From Parvularcula oceani (GTDB taxonomy: Bacteria; Pseudomonadota; Alphaproteobacteria; Caulobacterales; Parvularculaceae), in NCBI RefSeq assembly GCF_000733125.1, contig NZ_JPHU01000006.1, forward strand, positions 1 to 64,000: a stretch of DNA of 64,000 nt. The letters run 5' to 3'. Below the pieces are notes generated by a model. It did not search any database. It was not told where the DNA came from and was given only the letters and a program-made list of their open reading frames with translations. Each line of letters starts with the position of its first letter. The stretch's first letter is position 1. The position numbers and the translations under genes are program-made. Positions 42,587-52,810 of the stretch are shown piece after piece.

Positions 42587-43812
42587 GTGCCGCCTTCGGC
42601 TGGATGGACGCGGCGCCCGTCCGTGCCGTCATGGCCGCCCTGAACGCGAAGGGAGAGGCGCGCTTCGTCGGCGGCTGCGTGCGCGACAGCCTGATCGGCC
42701 GGCCCCCTGCGCCGCTCGCGAAGGGCGGCGAGGCGGGCACGACCGATATCGACGTCGCGACGACGCTTCGGCCCGAAGAGACGATAGCTGCGCTGAAGGC
42801 GGCAGGCCTCGCCGCCCATCCCACAGGTGTCGAGCACGGAACGATCACCGCCGTCGCGGACGGCCTGCCGGTCGAGGTGACGACCTTGCGCGCCGATATC
42901 GCGACCGATGGCCGCCACGCCGAGGTCGCCTTCACCACCGACTGGGCGCAGGACTGGCGCAGGCGGGATTTCACGATCAACGCGATTTATTCGGATGCGG
43001 ACGGTACGCTGTTCGACCCCGCCGCCGGGCAGGCCGATCTCGATGCGGGGAGGGTCCGCTTCATCGGCGATCCCGATACGCGGATCCAGGAGGACTACCT
43101 GCGCATCCTGCGCTTTTTCCGCTTCACCTCCCGCTATGCCGCGGCGCCGGACGAGGCGGGGCTCGCTGCCTGCGCCCGGCAGGCCGAGGGGATGGCCCGC
43201 CTGTCCAAGGAGCGGATCTGGCAGGAGGTCTCGAGGCTCTTCGCCACGCCGAATGCTCCCGCCATGCTGGCTGCGGCCGAGGAGGCAGGGGTGCTGCGGC
43301 AGGTCATCGGCGCGTCTGCGCGGATCGGCCTCTTCGCGAGGCTGCACGATCATCTCTACCCGGACATTCCAGAAGCGCTGGCCGTCGCGGCGCTCTGGCC
43401 CGATGCCGGACCGGGTATGCTGCGCGAGGCGTTCAAGCCGCCCACGGCTCTGATCGGCCGGATCGAGGCCTTGCGCGAGGCGCGCGCGCATTTGACGCGG
43501 GAGCGGGGCGCGCCCCTCCTGCGCGCCCTCTACCGTTTCGGGCGGGAGGCGGTCTGCGACGCCATGCTGCTCGAAGCCGCAGAAGGCCGAGAGGCGCAGG
43601 ACTGGCTCTCGCTCCTCTCCGAGGCGGAGCGCCTGCGCGTCCCGGTCCTGCCGATCGGCGGGCGCGACCTTATCGCGGCGGGACTGGCGCCCGGACCCGC
43701 GCTCGGCGAGGCGATCTCGCGCTTCGAGGCGGAGTGGCTGGCGCAGGGCTGTCCGGCGGATGAAGAGCGGATCTCCGCTCTCCTCGAAAGGGTGGTACGC
43801 GAGCGGCGCTGA
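42583..43812 (+). CDS. CCA-adding tRNA nucleotidyltransferase
   Basis: 409 residues. RFVGGCVRDSLIGR carries the class II nucleotidyltransferase G-G-x-V-R-D site and the DxD metal ligands are in TDIDVATT. RRDFTINAIY and EDYLRILRFFRF are the body motifs. It adds or repairs the CCA end of tRNAs. ATGA overlap with the Nudix gene. Length is normal for the class II family. Confidence 0.92.
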   Translation: MSAAFGWMDAAPVRAVMAALNAKGEARFVGGCVRDSLIGRPPAPLAKGGEAGTTDIDVATTLRPEETIAALKAAGLAAHPTGVEHGTITAVADGLPVEVTTLRADIATDGRHAEVAFTTDWAQDWRRRDFTINAIYSDADGTLFDPAAGQADLDAGRVRFIGDPDTRIQEDYLRILRFFRFTSRYAAAPDEAGLAACARQAEGMARLSKERIWQEVSRLFATPNAPAMLAAAEEAGVLRQVIGASARIGLFARLHDHLYPDIPEALAVAALWPDAGPGMLREAFKPPTALIGRIEALREARAHLTRERGAPLLRALYRFGREAVCDAMLLEAAEGREAQDWLSLLSEAERLRVPVLPIGGRDLIAAGLAPGPALGEAISRFEAEWLAQGCPADEERISALLERVVRERR

Positions 43813-43832
43813 CCCGAACTGCCCGGTTCACA

Positions 43833-43860
43833 TTGCCGCGCGGCGCCGATTGGCTATGAA
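43833..43860 (+). promoter_or_regulatory. Sigma-70-like promoter candidate before the acyl-CoA synthetase
   Basis: TTGCCG (43833-43838), a 16-bp spacer and TATGAA (43855-43860) lie 37 bp before the ATG at 43898. The same -35 hexamer type is seen before recA. The match is moderate. Confidence 0.35.
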
Positions 43861-43897
43861 TGAGCCAAAGCCGAAAAGAATCCTGGAAGGAAACGCC

Positions 43898-45520
43898 ATG
43901 CAAGGCCTGATGATGGACGCCCCTCTGCTCGTGTCGGGCATTTTGACCCATGCCGAGCGGAACCACGCCCATCAGGAGATCGTCACGCGCCTCGTCGAGG
44001 GCGGCATCCACCGCTACACCTTCGGCGACTGCGCAAGGCGCACCGCGCAGCTCGCTCACGCCTTGCAGGAGATGGGGGTGAAGCCCGGCGACCGCATCGG
44101 CGTGATGGGCTGGAACACGCATCGCCAGCTCGAGCTCTATTACGCGATCTCCGGGATCGGCGCGGTCTGCCATACCATCAACCCGAAGCTCGGCCCCCAG
44201 AACGCGGCCTTCGTGATGAACCACGCCGAGGACCGCTTCGTCTTCTTCGACACGACCTTCGCGCCGCTCGTCCAGGCGCTGCGCCCGCATCTTTCGGGCG
44301 TCGAGCGCTATGTCGCCATGACGACCGAGGAAGAGACGGCGAAGCTCGGCGTGGGCGTCGATTGCTACGAGACCCTGCTCGAAGGGAAGCCCGAGCGATT
44401 CGACTGGCCGTCATTCGACGAGAACACGGCCGCGGCCATGTGCTACACCTCCGGCACGACCGGCCAGCCCAAGGGCGTTCTTTATTCGCACCGTGCGCTC
44501 GTCCTCCAGTGCTTCGCGGCCTTGCTGCCGACCTCCTTCGGCGCGGGCGCCGGCGACACGATCCTGCCGGTCGTGCCCATGTTCCACGTCAATGCCTGGG
44601 GCGTGCCCTATTCGGCGCTGATGATCGGCATGAAGCTCGTCATGCCGGGGCCGGGCCTCGACGGAAAGAGCCTGCACGAGCTCATCACGACGGAGGGCGT
44701 CACCTTCGCCGTCGGCGTGCCGACGGTCTGGCTCAACCTGCTGGCGCATGTGGAGGAGAACGGCCTCGATCTCGGCAGGCTGCGCTACACGCTGGTCGGC
44801 GGCGCGGCGCTCAGCCGCAAGATCATCGACGGCTACGAGAAATACGGCGTGCGCACGCGCCAGGGATGGGGCATGACCGAGATGTCGCCGACGGGCACGG
44901 TCAATTTCGACGGCCCCGGCTTCTACGACCTGCCCCATGACGAGCGCATCGAGGTGCAGCTGCGCCAGGGCAAGGCGCTGCCATTCGTCGATATGCGGAT
45001 CGTCTCGGATGCCGGCGAGGAGCTGCCCTGGGACGGAAAGAGCGACGGCCACCTTCATGTGCGCGGGCCCTGGATCCTCTCGTCCTATTACAAGGCGGAG
45101 GAGCCGACCCTGACCGATGATGGCTGGTTCGACACGGGCGATGTCTGCGTCATCCACCCCGATGGCCGGATGCAGATCACCGACCGCGCGAAGGACGTCA
45201 TCAAGTCCGGGGGCGAATGGATCAGCACGATCGACATCGAGAATGTCGGCCTCAGCCATCCGGCCGTGGCGCAGGCGGCCGCCATCGGCATGCCGCATCC
45301 CAAATGGCAGGAGCGGCCCCTCCTGATCGTGCAGCTGAAGGACGGCGCGGCGGCGAGCACGGACGACATCAAGGATTTCGTCAACGAGAAGCTGCCCCGC
45401 ATCAGCCAGGTCGACGACGTGCAGGCCGTGGACGAAATTCCCCTCGGCGCCACCGGCAAGGTGCTCAAGACCGAGCTGCGCAAGACCTTCGCCGACTACC
45501 AGCTGCCCGACCTGCGCTGA
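43898..45520 (+). CDS. Medium/long-chain acyl-CoA synthetase (AMP-forming)
   Basis: 540 residues of the ANL superfamily. P-loop [11 protein letters not shown] lies near residue 185, then the adenylate region [10 protein letters not shown], the hinge/AMP motif GWFDTGDV and the C-terminal [14 protein letters not shown]. The catalytic Lys is in [13 protein letters not shown]. It activates fatty acids with ATP and CoA; the chain length is not predictable. ATG 43898 has AAGGA at 6 nt. It is monocistronic, so it is unlikely to be devoted to the sphingolipid island. Confidence 0.9.
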   Translation: MQGLMMDAPLLVSGILTHAERNHAHQEIVTRLVEGGIHRYTFGDCARRTAQLAHALQEMGVKPGDRIGVMGWNTHRQLELYYAISGIGAVCHTINPKLGPQNAAFVMNHAEDRFVFFDTTFAPLVQALRPHLSGVERYVAMTTEEETAKLGVGVDCYETLLEGKPERFDWPSFDENTAAAMCYTSGTTGQPKGVLYSHRALVLQCFAALLPTSFGAGAGDTILPVVPMFHVNAWGVPYSALMIGMKLVMPGPGLDGKSLHELITTEGVTFAVGVPTVWLNLLAHVEENGLDLGRLRYTLVGGAALSRKIIDGYEKYGVRTRQGWGMTEMSPTGTVNFDGPGFYDLPHDERIEVQLRQGKALPFVDMRIVSDAGEELPWDGKSDGHLHVRGPWILSSYYKAEEPTLTDDGWFDTGDVCVIHPDGRMQITDRAKDVIKSGGEWISTIDIENVGLSHPAVAQAAAIGMPHPKWQERPLLIVQLKDGAAASTDDIKDFVNEKLPRISQVDDVQAVDEIPLGATGKVLKTELRKTFADYQLPDLR

Positions 45521-45538
45521 GGCCGGGCAGCCGGGAGG

Positions 45539-47542
45539 TCACTCCTCGGGGTCCTGGGGCGTCTCGCCCTCGGTCTCCTCGTCCGAGCCGCGCCCGAACA
45601 GCCGTCCGAGTTCCTGCGTCGCTCTACCGCGCAGGGCATCGCCGACCGATTGGTCCTCGCCCAGCTCGACGCCCTGGCCCCGCAGGACCTCTCGGACCGC
45701 GCCCCCGGCCGCGTCTCTGACGAGCGGCTCGGCGTCGACGCCGATCTTGGGGTCGCTGAACGTGCCGGTCACCAGGATCGGCGCGATCAGCTCTCGCCGC
45801 GCGGCGCCGTCCTCGGCCGACACCGAGGGGCGCAGGACCAGCCGCACGGTCTGGTTCGGCAGGTTCGCCGACCCCTCTCCGGTGACGCTGTAGAAAGGGC
45901 CTTCCAGGGCCAGCCTTCCGGTCTGCGCCACGCCTTCGGTCAGGTCGAGATCGACCACGAGCGAGGCGAAAGGCGTCTCTTCCTCGGCGCCCAGCGCACC
46001 GTCCGAGACGGTGGCGAAGGCGCTGGTGACGGCGGCGAGGTTCAGCTGTCCCTGCCGCAGCGAATTGGCGACGCCGAGCGCGCTGCGGGCGATGGTGCCG
46101 AGATCGACGCCGGTGATGACGCCGTCGGTCAGCTCCGCACCGAAATCGCCCGACAGGTTGCGGACGAAATCGGCCTGGCTGTCTCCCGCCGTGGCGAGGT
46201 CCAGCGACAGGTCGGCCGTGCCCGCCACGCGGGAGACATCCATGACGTTGCGGGCGAAGGCGGCCGCGTCGACGCCGCTCAGCGCGAACTGCGCGGCCAC
46301 GGTCTGGGTCGGCCCCGCCGCATCGACACGCAGCGTGCCTTCGCCGCTGCCGCCATAGAGCGCGAGCCGGTCGAGCACGAAGCTCAGATCGCCGCCGCGC
46401 AGCGTCACCTGCGCGGCGCTCTCTCCGACTTCGATCGACGGCAGGAGAATCGTTTCCGCCGACAGGGCGATGTCCGCATCAGCAGCCGTCAGGACGGAAA
46501 GGTCGAGCGGCTCCTCCGACCATGCCGGAAAGCCCTCGCTCTCCTGCGCGGCGGGAGCCTCCTCCTCCGGCAGATAGGGGCGCAGGTCGACGACCCCGGC
46601 CCGGAAACTGCCCGAAATGTCCGGCCGCTCGCCGCCGAGAGACAGGGTGAGGGCGCCCGTCCCCTCGATCGCGTCGAAGGCGACGCGGGTCCCTTCGGCG
46701 AAAGCGAGCTGTTCGCTGTTGCCGGTCACCTGACCCGTGACGAGCAGCCGCTCGAAGCCCGAGGGCGCCTCGATCGTCGTCCCGAACAGGGCGAGGAGGT
46801 CGCGCAGGCGCGGGGCGTCGAGGTCGAAGCGTCCCTCGAAGGCGAGGTCTTCGCCGAGCTCCATCTCCGCCTCGAATTCGTTCTCCGCCACAGCCGCGGT
46901 CATGGCGAGCGCGGCCTGTCCGGTTTCGGCGAGGCTGCGCGGCGTCTCCACCCGGGCGGTGAAGCGGGCGGGCCTGTTCTCGAAGACGAGGTCGCCTTCC
47001 GCCGTGAGCGGCTCGTCGAGGCTCGGCACCTGCAAAGTGATGTCGGCGTCCTGCGCCGTGAATGTCTGCCCGGTGCCGCCGTCATAGGTGATGGCGCCGT
47101 TCACGATCCGCACCGTGCCGAGCCGCAGGTCGGGCAGGGGGCCTGCCTCCTCCTCTTGCTGGGCGAAGGTCCAGTTCGCTTCGCCTTCGGGCGTCGCCTC
47201 GAGATTGATCTCCGGCTCCTGCAGCACGAAGCGCGTGATCTCGATCCGAGAGGACAGAAGCGGCAGCAGCTTCACGCCGATATCCGCCTCCCCGACCCGC
47301 AGGAAATAGGGCGCGTCGAAGCCTTCGGCATTGGCGACCGTGAGGCCGTCCACGCTCAGCGCAGTGGGAAAGAGCCGGATGTCCGGCGTGCCCTCGATGG
47401 TGACGGTTCGGCCCAGCGCCTCTGTCGCCGCCCGTTCGATGCGGGCTTCCAGCGCATCCTTTGGCACGAGGACCGGCACGAGCAGCAGCGCCGCGACGAT
47501 CAGGACGACGAGGACCCCGAGGCCGATGAGCAGGCCCTTCAT
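45539..47542 (-). CDS. AsmA-family outer-membrane biogenesis protein
   Basis: 667 residues with one N-terminal membrane helix (LLIGLGVLVVLIVAALLLVPVLVP) and a periplasmic AsmA domain: RTVTIEGTPDIRLFPTALSVDGLTVANAEGF, then repeated beta segments and the C-terminal LNLAAVTSAFATVSDGALGAEE, typical of AsmA. These bridge-like proteins move phospholipids to the outer membrane. It overlaps the small downstream-on-strand gene as ATGA. Tail is acidic (DEETEGETPQDPEE). Confidence 0.87.
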   Translation of the reverse strand: MKGLLIGLGVLVVLIVAALLLVPVLVPKDALEARIERAATEALGRTVTIEGTPDIRLFPTALSVDGLTVANAEGFDAPYFLRVGEADIGVKLLPLLSSRIEITRFVLQEPEINLEATPEGEANWTFAQQEEEAGPLPDLRLGTVRIVNGAITYDGGTGQTFTAQDADITLQVPSLDEPLTAEGDLVFENRPARFTARVETPRSLAETGQAALAMTAAVAENEFEAEMELGEDLAFEGRFDLDAPRLRDLLALFGTTIEAPSGFERLLVTGQVTGNSEQLAFAEGTRVAFDAIEGTGALTLSLGGERPDISGSFRAGVVDLRPYLPEEEAPAAQESEGFPAWSEEPLDLSVLTAADADIALSAETILLPSIEVGESAAQVTLRGGDLSFVLDRLALYGGSGEGTLRVDAAGPTQTVAAQFALSGVDAAAFARNVMDVSRVAGTADLSLDLATAGDSQADFVRNLSGDFGAELTDGVITGVDLGTIARSALGVANSLRQGQLNLAAVTSAFATVSDGALGAEEETPFASLVVDLDLTEGVAQTGRLALEGPFYSVTGEGSANLPNQTVRLVLRPSVSAEDGAARRELIAPILVTGTFSDPKIGVDAEPLVRDAAGGAVREVLRGQGVELGEDQSVGDALRGRATQELGRLFGRGSDEETEGETPQDPEE

Positions 47543-47739
47543 GACGGCTTCCGCCCGGATTGCGAGCGTGCCGCCTTGGCCGCGGCGAGAAGCTCCTCGG
47601 CGATGGCTTCGGCGTCCTCAGGGTCGAAATCGAGCGGCATGTCGATCTGCGAGGAGAACAGGTAGAGGCGGACCATCCCCTGATCGGTCGCCCCGATCTG
47701 GAGGTCGGCGCCTTCGTCGGACTGCGTGTTCAGCGGCAT
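47539..47739 (-). CDS. Small conserved-type hypothetical protein
   Basis: About 66 residues (MPLNTQSDEGADLQIG...). FDPEDAEAIAEELLAAAKAARS is a helix, preceded by a beta region (VRLYLFSSQIDMPLDF). ATG 47739 is chosen with AAGG in range; GTG 47769 would add ten residues. It overlaps the AsmA start and is thus probably cotranscribed. The function is unknown. Confidence 0.6.
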   Translation of the reverse strand: MPLNTQSDEGADLQIGATDQGMVRLYLFSSQIDMPLDFDPEDAEAIAEELLAAAKAARSQSGRKPS

Positions 47740-47860
47740 GAAGAAGCCTTCTTCTTTGTCTTGAAACACCTATCTAGAGCGTCGGCCCTGTCCGTGCATG
47801 CCGCTTTTGCGGCTCCCGCACCAACGAGACGAAATGTGTTCCCCAATTCCCGCAATTCGC

Positions 47861-47889
47861 TTGCCGGAAGAGAACAAAACAGGTACAAA
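47861..47889 (+). promoter_or_regulatory. recA promoter with LexA-box candidate
   Basis: TTGCCG (47861-47866) and TACAAA (47884-47889) are 17 bp apart. Inside and over the -10, GAAC-N7-GTAC (47872-47886) matches the alphaproteobacterial LexA direct-repeat box (complement of GTTC-N7-GTTC) with one mismatch in the second half. It lies 51 bp before the recA ATG, where SOS operators are expected. Confidence 0.5.
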
Positions 47890-47936
47890 TTAGCCGTTGA
47901 ATACGGGACGGAACACAAGGCACGTTAGGACGGACG

Positions 47937-49007
47937 ATGGCACAGAATCTCAAAGTTGTGGACGGCGGTATGGACAAGGCGAAGGCGCTCGAGGCAGCGC
48001 TGTCACAGATCGACAAGGCGTTCGGCAAGGGCTCGGTGATGAAGCTGGGCTCGAACGAGAACGTCCAGAAGATCGAATCGATCTCGACGGGCAGCCTCGG
48101 CCTCGACATCGCGCTCGGGATCGGCGGCCTGCCCAAGGGCCGGATCATCGAGATCTACGGACCCGAAAGCTCGGGCAAGACGACCATGGCGCTGCACGCC
48201 ATCGCCGAATGCCAGAAACAGGGCGGCCAGGCGGCCTTCGTCGACGCCGAACACGCGCTCGACCCGTCCTATGCGCGAAAGCTCGGGGTCGACCTCGAAG
48301 AGCTGCTGATCTCGCAGCCCGACACGGGTGAGCAGTCGCTCGAGATCGCGGACACGCTGGTGCGCTCGGGCGCGGTCGATATCCTGGTGATCGACTCGGT
48401 CGCCGCGCTGACGCCGCGGGCCGAACTCGAAGGCGATATGGGCGATTCGCTGCCGGGCCTTCAGGCCCGCCTGATGAGCCAGGCCCTGCGCAAGCTCACG
48501 GGTTCGATCGCCCGGTCGAACTGCATGGTCATCTTCATCAACCAGATCCGGATGAAGATCGGCGTCATGTTCGGCAGCCCGGAAACGACGACCGGGGGCA
48601 ATGCGCTGAAATTCTATGCGTCCGTTCGCCTGGACATCCGCCGGATCGGCGCGATCAAGCAGCGTGACGAGGTTGTCGGCAACCAGACGCGCGTGAAGGT
48701 CGTCAAGAACAAGGTCAGCCCGCCTTTCAAGCAGGTCGAATTCGACATCATGTATGGTGAAGGCGTATCGAAGACCGGCGAGCTTCTGGATCTCGGCGTC
48801 CTCGGCAATGTCGTCGAGAAGTCTGGCAGCTGGTACAGCTACAACTCCGAGCGCATCGGTCAGGGACGCGAGAACGCCAAGCAGTTCCTGAAGGATCATC
48901 CGGACATCGCCGATTCGATCGAGGCGCAGATCCGCAAGAATGCGGGCCTTCTCGCCGAAGACATGCTGACCGGACCCGAAGCCGAGGACGAGGCGGCCGA
49001 AGCCTGA
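47937..49007 (+). CDS. recA: Recombinase RecA
   Basis: 356 residues; central to homologous recombination and SOS induction. Walker [10 protein letters not shown], the MAW motif region and loop L1/L2 are intact ([17 protein letters not shown], then [18 protein letters not shown]). The C-terminal acidic tail EAEDEAAEA is normal. AGGA with a 6-nt spacer precedes ATG 47937. A LexA-type box overlaps the promoter and a strong terminator follows, so it is monocistronic. Confidence 0.97.
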   Translation: MAQNLKVVDGGMDKAKALEAALSQIDKAFGKGSVMKLGSNENVQKIESISTGSLGLDIALGIGGLPKGRIIEIYGPESSGKTTMALHAIAECQKQGGQAAFVDAEHALDPSYARKLGVDLEELLISQPDTGEQSLEIADTLVRSGAVDILVIDSVAALTPRAELEGDMGDSLPGLQARLMSQALRKLTGSIARSNCMVIFINQIRMKIGVMFGSPETTTGGNALKFYASVRLDIRRIGAIKQRDEVVGNQTRVKVVKNKVSPPFKQVEFDIMYGEGVSKTGELLDLGVLGNVVEKSGSWYSYNSERIGQGRENAKQFLKDHPDIADSIEAQIRKNAGLLAEDMLTGPEAEDEAAEA

Positions 49008-49036
49008 GCTCCGCCTTCCCGGCATGGCAAACGAGG

Positions 49037-49066
49037 CGCCGTCCGCGACATGCGGGCGGCGTTTTT
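49037..49066 (+). terminator. Rho-independent terminator of recA
   Basis: A 10-bp stem (CGCCGTCCGC, 49037-49046; GCGGGCGGCG, 49052-49061, one T-G wobble), a 5-nt loop and TTTTT (49062-49066) lie 29 bp after the recA stop. Confidence 0.9.
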
Positions 49067-49172
49067 CGTTCGGAGCGGCCTCCAGTCCCGCGCGGCGCAG
49101 ACTGCAACCCCCGTGGAACCGCCACCGTGATAGGCTGTTGCCCGGGCAGGACGAGCACGAAGCGAGGGAAGC

Positions 49173-50267
49173 ATGGCGATCGACGACACGAATTCGGGCG
49201 GGGCCCGCCGAGGCGCTTACGAAGATAACCGTTACGAGGCGGAGAATGTCCGCGTCGGCCGCGCCGAGGCCGTGGCGCTCAGCCAGCCGGGCCTCCTGCG
49301 GCGCATCTCCTGGGGGGCCGTTCTCGCCGGTGCCGTGATGGCCGTGGCCATCCAGTTCCTGCTGGGCCTTCTGGGCGTTTGGCTCGGCGGTATGGTGCTC
49401 GACCCGACGGATCCGGCCGGTATCGGCGATTGGGGCCTTGGCAGCGCGATCTATACCTTCTTCTCGCAGATCGTGTCGCTCATCGTCGGCGGCTTCGTCG
49501 CCGCGCGGCTCGCCGGCATTCCCAAGGAGACGACGTCCCTGATCCATGGCGCCATGGTGTGGGCCGTGGTCAGCCTCGCCACCCTCTGGGCCGCGACGAC
49601 GGCTGCGGGCTCGATGATCGGCGGGGCGACCTCCGCGCTCTCGGCCCTCGGCCGGGGCGGTAGCGAAGTGGTCGAGACGGTGGTCCCGGACGATCTCGGC
49701 AACCTGCCGACGCCGCAGATCGAGATGGAGATGCTGCCGCCGCAGGTTCGTCAGGCCCTGCGCGAGAACGATCTCACGACCGAGGACCTGCAAGAAGAAA
49801 TCCGCGGCATTTATCGTGACGTCGTCTCGCAGCAGGAAGAGCGCCGCATCTCGCGCATCGCCGGCCGCACCGTCCGCGACGTCGCCGCCTCGCCGGACGA
49901 GGCGCTGTCGGAGATCGAAAGCGCGATCGACCGCATCATCGGCGAAGGTGCCGTCCTGTCCAACGAGGAGCGCCAGGAGCTTCTCGACAGCCTGCAACAG
50001 CGGCTCGACCTTTCAAATGAGGAAGTCGACCAGCTGGTGACCGAGGTCGAGACGGCCGCGCAGGAGGCGGCGCAGAATGTCGAGGACGCCATCGAGACCG
50101 TGGAGACGGAAGCGGCCGAAGCGGCCGAGGAAGCCGCCGACACGATCTCTTCTATCGCGCTGACCCTCTTCATCGCCAGCATTCTCGGCCTGCTTGCGGC
50201 CGTTGGCGGCGGCATTGCGGGCAAGCCGGAGCACGGCTTGGTGCGGGACGAGCGGTCGATCCGCTGA
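49173..50267 (+). CDS. Membrane protein with long helical cytosolic/periplasmic middle
   Basis: 364 residues. A hydrophilic N-terminus precedes three membrane segments (residues ~45-150: ISWGAVLAGAVMAVAIQFLLGLLG, a second in the YTFFSQIVSLIVGGFVAARLAG region, and WAVVSLATLWAATTAA). About 170 residues of charged coiled-coil-like helix follow, then a final helix ISSIALTLFIASILGLLAAVGGG. I know similar alphaproteobacterial membrane proteins of unknown function. AGGGAA precedes ATG 49173. Confidence 0.7.
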   Translation: MAIDDTNSGGARRGAYEDNRYEAENVRVGRAEAVALSQPGLLRRISWGAVLAGAVMAVAIQFLLGLLGVWLGGMVLDPTDPAGIGDWGLGSAIYTFFSQIVSLIVGGFVAARLAGIPKETTSLIHGAMVWAVVSLATLWAATTAAGSMIGGATSALSALGRGGSEVVETVVPDDLGNLPTPQIEMEMLPPQVRQALRENDLTTEDLQEEIRGIYRDVVSQQEERRISRIAGRTVRDVAASPDEALSEIESAIDRIIGEGAVLSNEERQELLDSLQQRLDLSNEEVDQLVTEVETAAQEAAQNVEDAIETVETEAAEAAEEAADTISSIALTLFIASILGLLAAVGGGIAGKPEHGLVRDERSIR

Positions 50268-50282
50268 GGCTCGCTTCCCTCT

Positions 50283-50310
50283 GCCAGCGGCCTGCTGACG
50301 GGCCGCTGGC
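50283..50310. terminator. Hairpin between two convergent genes
   Basis: Perfect 10-bp stem GCCAGCGGCC (50283-50292) and GGCCGCTGGC (50301-50310) with an 8-nt loop, between the stops at 50267 and 50314. No T-run, so its termination role is uncertain. Confidence 0.45.
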
Positions 50311-50313
50311 GCA

Positions 50314-50625
50314 TCAGCGCCGCAGGAGGCCCAGAAGGCGCTTCAGACCCCAAAGGGGCAGGACGATCATCGCGCCGCTGGCGATGACGGCGAGGAAGAT
50401 GCCGAAGCCGTCGAGGCCATAAGCGTAGAGGTCATGCGCCCCCTGCACGATCGCGGCGAAGAGGCCGCGCCAGAAATCGAGCGGGTTCACGCCCAGCGCC
50501 GTCAGCACCGCGCCGACGGCAAGGCAGGCGAGGAGCAGCTTGATCACCGTGCCGACCGCGCCGCGCGGCGGGCGGGGCATCCGGCGGCTGCGCGGGGGCG
50601 GGGGCGTATCGTCGAACGAGGACAT
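50314..50625 (-). CDS. Small two-helix membrane protein (DUF6460-like)
   Basis: 103 residues. A Pro/Arg-rich N-terminus (TPPPPRSRRMPRPPRG) precedes two membrane helices (VIKLLLACLAVGAVLTALG, FLAVIASGAMIVLPLWGLKRLL) separated by NPLDFWRGLFAAIVQGAHDLYAYG. It ends at the convergent hairpin. The layout resembles a small family common in alphaproteobacteria; no function is known. A larger frame upstream is read inside aroC and is spurious. Confidence 0.7.
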   Translation of the reverse strand: MSSFDDTPPPPRSRRMPRPPRGAVGTVIKLLLACLAVGAVLTALGVNPLDFWRGLFAAIVQGAHDLYAYGLDGFGIFLAVIASGAMIVLPLWGLKRLLGLLRR

Positions 50626-50657
50626 GGGACCGAGGTAAGACCGCCCCAGCCTCTGCG

Positions 50658-51776
50658 CTAGCCTGCGGGGCCGAGGCGGCCGGTCTGGCCCCTGTGGCGC
50701 AAAGCGTGGTCGGCGAGGACGCAGGCCATCATGGCCTCGGCCACCGGCACGCCGCGAATGCCGACGCAAGGGTCGTGGCGGCCCTTGGTGACGACCTCGG
50801 TCTCGGTTCCGTCCGCCATCACGCTGCGGCGCGGGGTGAGGATCGAGGAGGTCGGCTTGATCGCGACCCGCGCCACAACGTCCTGCCCCGTCGAGATGCC
50901 GCCCATGACACCGCCAGCATGGTTGGCGAGGAAGGCGGGGCCATGCTCGCCCTTGCGCATCTCGTCGGCATTGCCAGTGCCGGTATTCATCGCCGCCGCG
51001 AGGCCGTCGCCGATCTCCACCGCCTTGGCCGCATTGATCGACATCAGCGCCGCAGCGAGCTCCGAGTCGAGCTTGCCATAGACCGGCGCGCCCAGACCCG
51101 CAGGCACGCCGCTCGCCCGGACCTCGATCAGGGCCCCTAGGGAGTCCCCGGATTTGCGTGCTCCGTCCAACACGCCTTCCCACTCTACCGCAGCGACAGG
51201 GTCCGGGGAGAAGAAAGGGTTCTCCGCCACCGTGTCCCAGTCGACCCGCTCGGGATCGACCTCGTGCGGCCCCATGGCGACGAGGCCACCAAAGATGCGC
51301 ACCGCGCCGCCATAGAGCGCGTCGAGCACCCGCTCCGCCACGGCGCCTGCGGCGACGCGGCAGGCGGTTTCGCGCGCGCTGGAGCGGCCGCCCCCGCGAT
51401 AGTCCCTGATCCCGTATTTCGCATCATAGGCGTAGTCGGCATGGCCGGGACGGTAGGTGTCGCGGATCTCGTCATAGTCGCGGCTGCGCTGGTCGGTGTT
51501 CTCGATCATCAGGCTGATCGGCGTGCCGGTGGTGCGGGGGCCTCCCGTGCGGTCGTCCTCGAAGACGCCGGAGAGGATGCGCACCTGATCGGCCTCCTTG
51601 CGCTGGGTGACGAAGCGGGAGGTGCCGGGGCGGCGCCGGTCGAGCCTCTGCTGGATGTCCCCTGTCCGCAGCAGCACGCCCGGCGGGCAGCCGTCGATGA
51701 CGCAGCCGATGGCGGGGCCGTGGCTTTCGCCCCAGGTGGTGACGCGGAACAGGGTGCCGAAGCTGTTGTCGGACAT
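50658..51776 (-). CDS. aroC: Chorismate synthase
   Basis: 372 residues. FMN-dependent last step of the shikimate pathway (EPSP to chorismate). N-terminal [22 protein letters not shown], then the RRPG and [13 protein letters not shown] blocks and [22 protein letters not shown] are signatures; [12 protein letters not shown] follows [12 protein letters not shown] 51776 is the family start; the open frame to 52445 is spurious (antisense to pdxH). Divergent from pdxH with 45 bp between starts. Confidence 0.95.
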   Translation of the reverse strand: MSDNSFGTLFRVTTWGESHGPAIGCVIDGCPPGVLLRTGDIQQRLDRRRPGTSRFVTQRKEADQVRILSGVFEDDRTGGPRTTGTPISLMIENTDQRSRDYDEIRDTYRPGHADYAYDAKYGIRDYRGGGRSSARETACRVAAGAVAERVLDALYGGAVRIFGGLVAMGPHEVDPERVDWDTVAENPFFSPDPVAAVEWEGVLDGARKSGDSLGALIEVRASGVPAGLGAPVYGKLDSELAAALMSINAAKAVEIGDGLAAAMNTGTGNADEMRKGEHGPAFLANHAGGVMGGISTGQDVVARVAIKPTSSILTPRRSVMADGTETEVVTKGRHDPCVGIRGVPVAEAMMACVLADHALRHRGQTGRLGPAG

Positions 51777-51821
51777 GACGCCTCGTTTGCGGATCGGCCG
51801 GAACGGCCTAGCTAGCAGGGC

Positions 51822-52505
51822 ATGACCGATGACGCACTCATCCCGCCCACGCCCAGTGCCGAGGACTATGCCCGCGAAGCGGAGGCGCAGGAAGCCTTCG
51901 GCGTCTCGGACGATCAGGGCGAGGTGTTCACCTCGAACGAGCCCTTCGCCCTGTTCGCCGAATGGCTGGCCCTCGCCAAAAGGCACGAGGCCAACGATTC
52001 GAACGCGCTGGCCCTCGCCACCGTGGCGCCGGACGGGATGCCGGAGGTGCGGATGGTCCTCCTCAAGGATCTCGACGACGGCTTCACCTTCTACACCAAC
52101 ACGCAGTCGGCGAAGGGCGAGGCGCTGGCCGCGAACCCGCGCGCGGCCATGTGCTTTCACTGGAAGTCGATCCGCCGCCAGGTCCGCGTCGCCGGCCCGG
52201 TCGAGCCCGTCGCGCCCGAAGAGGCCGACGCCTATTTCGCCTCCCGCTCCCGCGGGGCGCGGATCGGCGCCTGGGCGAGCGACCAGTCGCGCAAGATGGG
52301 CGGCAAGGACGCCCTCAAGGCGCGCATCGCCGACCGCGAGGAGGCCTTCGAGGGCCGGGACGTGCCGCGCCCGGACCATTGGAGCGGCTATCGCCTGATG
52401 CCGCAGCGCATCGAATTCTGGGTCAACCGCCCCCACCGCCTGCATGACCGCCTGCTCTTCGAGCGCGACGGGGAGGAGTGGCGGACCTCAAGGCTTTATC
52501 CTTAA
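51822..52505 (+). CDS. pdxH: Pyridoxamine/pyridoxine 5'-phosphate oxidase
   Basis: 227 residues. FMN enzyme of vitamin B6 salvage. [26 protein letters not shown] and [12 protein letters not shown] are the FMN-binding core; [14 protein letters not shown] and the C-terminal [25 protein letters not shown] are the diagnostic PdxH blocks. Length is standard. It ends one base before the first R1 repeat copy. Confidence 0.95.
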   Translation: MTDDALIPPTPSAEDYAREAEAQEAFGVSDDQGEVFTSNEPFALFAEWLALAKRHEANDSNALALATVAPDGMPEVRMVLLKDLDDGFTFYTNTQSAKGEALAANPRAAMCFHWKSIRRQVRVAGPVEPVAPEEADAYFASRSRGARIGAWASDQSRKMGGKDALKARIADREEAFEGRDVPRPDHWSGYRLMPQRIEFWVNRPHRLHDRLLFERDGEEWRTSRLYP

Positions 52506-52581
52506 GTGGCGCTACCGCTCGCTCGCGCTCGCTGCTTGAGCGCGTCTTAGTGGCGCTACCGCCTCCGGCTGCTTGAGCGCG
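52506..52581. repeat. Two REP-like palindromes (family R1)
   Basis: Copies at 52506-52544 and 52550-52581 begin GTGGCGCTACCG and end TGCTTGAGCGCG like the array at 8567. The first has a longer inner stem (CGCTCGCTCGCGCTCG), the second the TCC loop. They begin directly at the pdxH stop. Confidence 0.75.
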
Positions 52582-52618
52582 TGTTCGCGGCGTAGCCGCT
52601 CACGGTGCGCAGCGGATG

Positions 52619-52641
52619 TAGGGTGGATCGTGATCCACCAT
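52619..52641. repeat. Palindrome family R3, copy 1
   Basis: TAGGGTGGATC-GT-GATCCACCA: 8-bp perfect arms GGTGGATC and GATCCACC (52622-52639). Similar GTAGGGTGGAT...ATCCACC extragenic palindromes occur in many proteobacteria. Confidence 0.7.
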
Positions 52642-52746
52642 AGGTGCTGACGCGCTTCGCGCGACGGGCCGTTGGCCCGGCTCGCTCCTGGACGTCGCTC
52701 GCTCCGCGGCGGGAGTTTGCGCGGGTGGCGGGGCGCCTCGCGGCCG

Positions 52747-52769
52747 TAGGGTGAATCGTGATCCACCAT
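52747..52769. repeat. Palindrome family R3, copy 2
   Basis: Same element as at 52619 with one arm mismatch (GGTGAATC / GATCCACC, 52750-52767) and the same GT spacer and flanks (GTAG...ATC). Confidence 0.65.
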
Positions 52770-52810
52770 CGCCCGCGCCGCCCGGCGCATCGCTCGCGGG
52801 CGCCCGCTTT

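Noticed and set aside
45650-47665. 671-residue open frame antisense to the AsmA gene
   Set aside because: No motif or start context; the AsmA protein on the minus strand is well supported.
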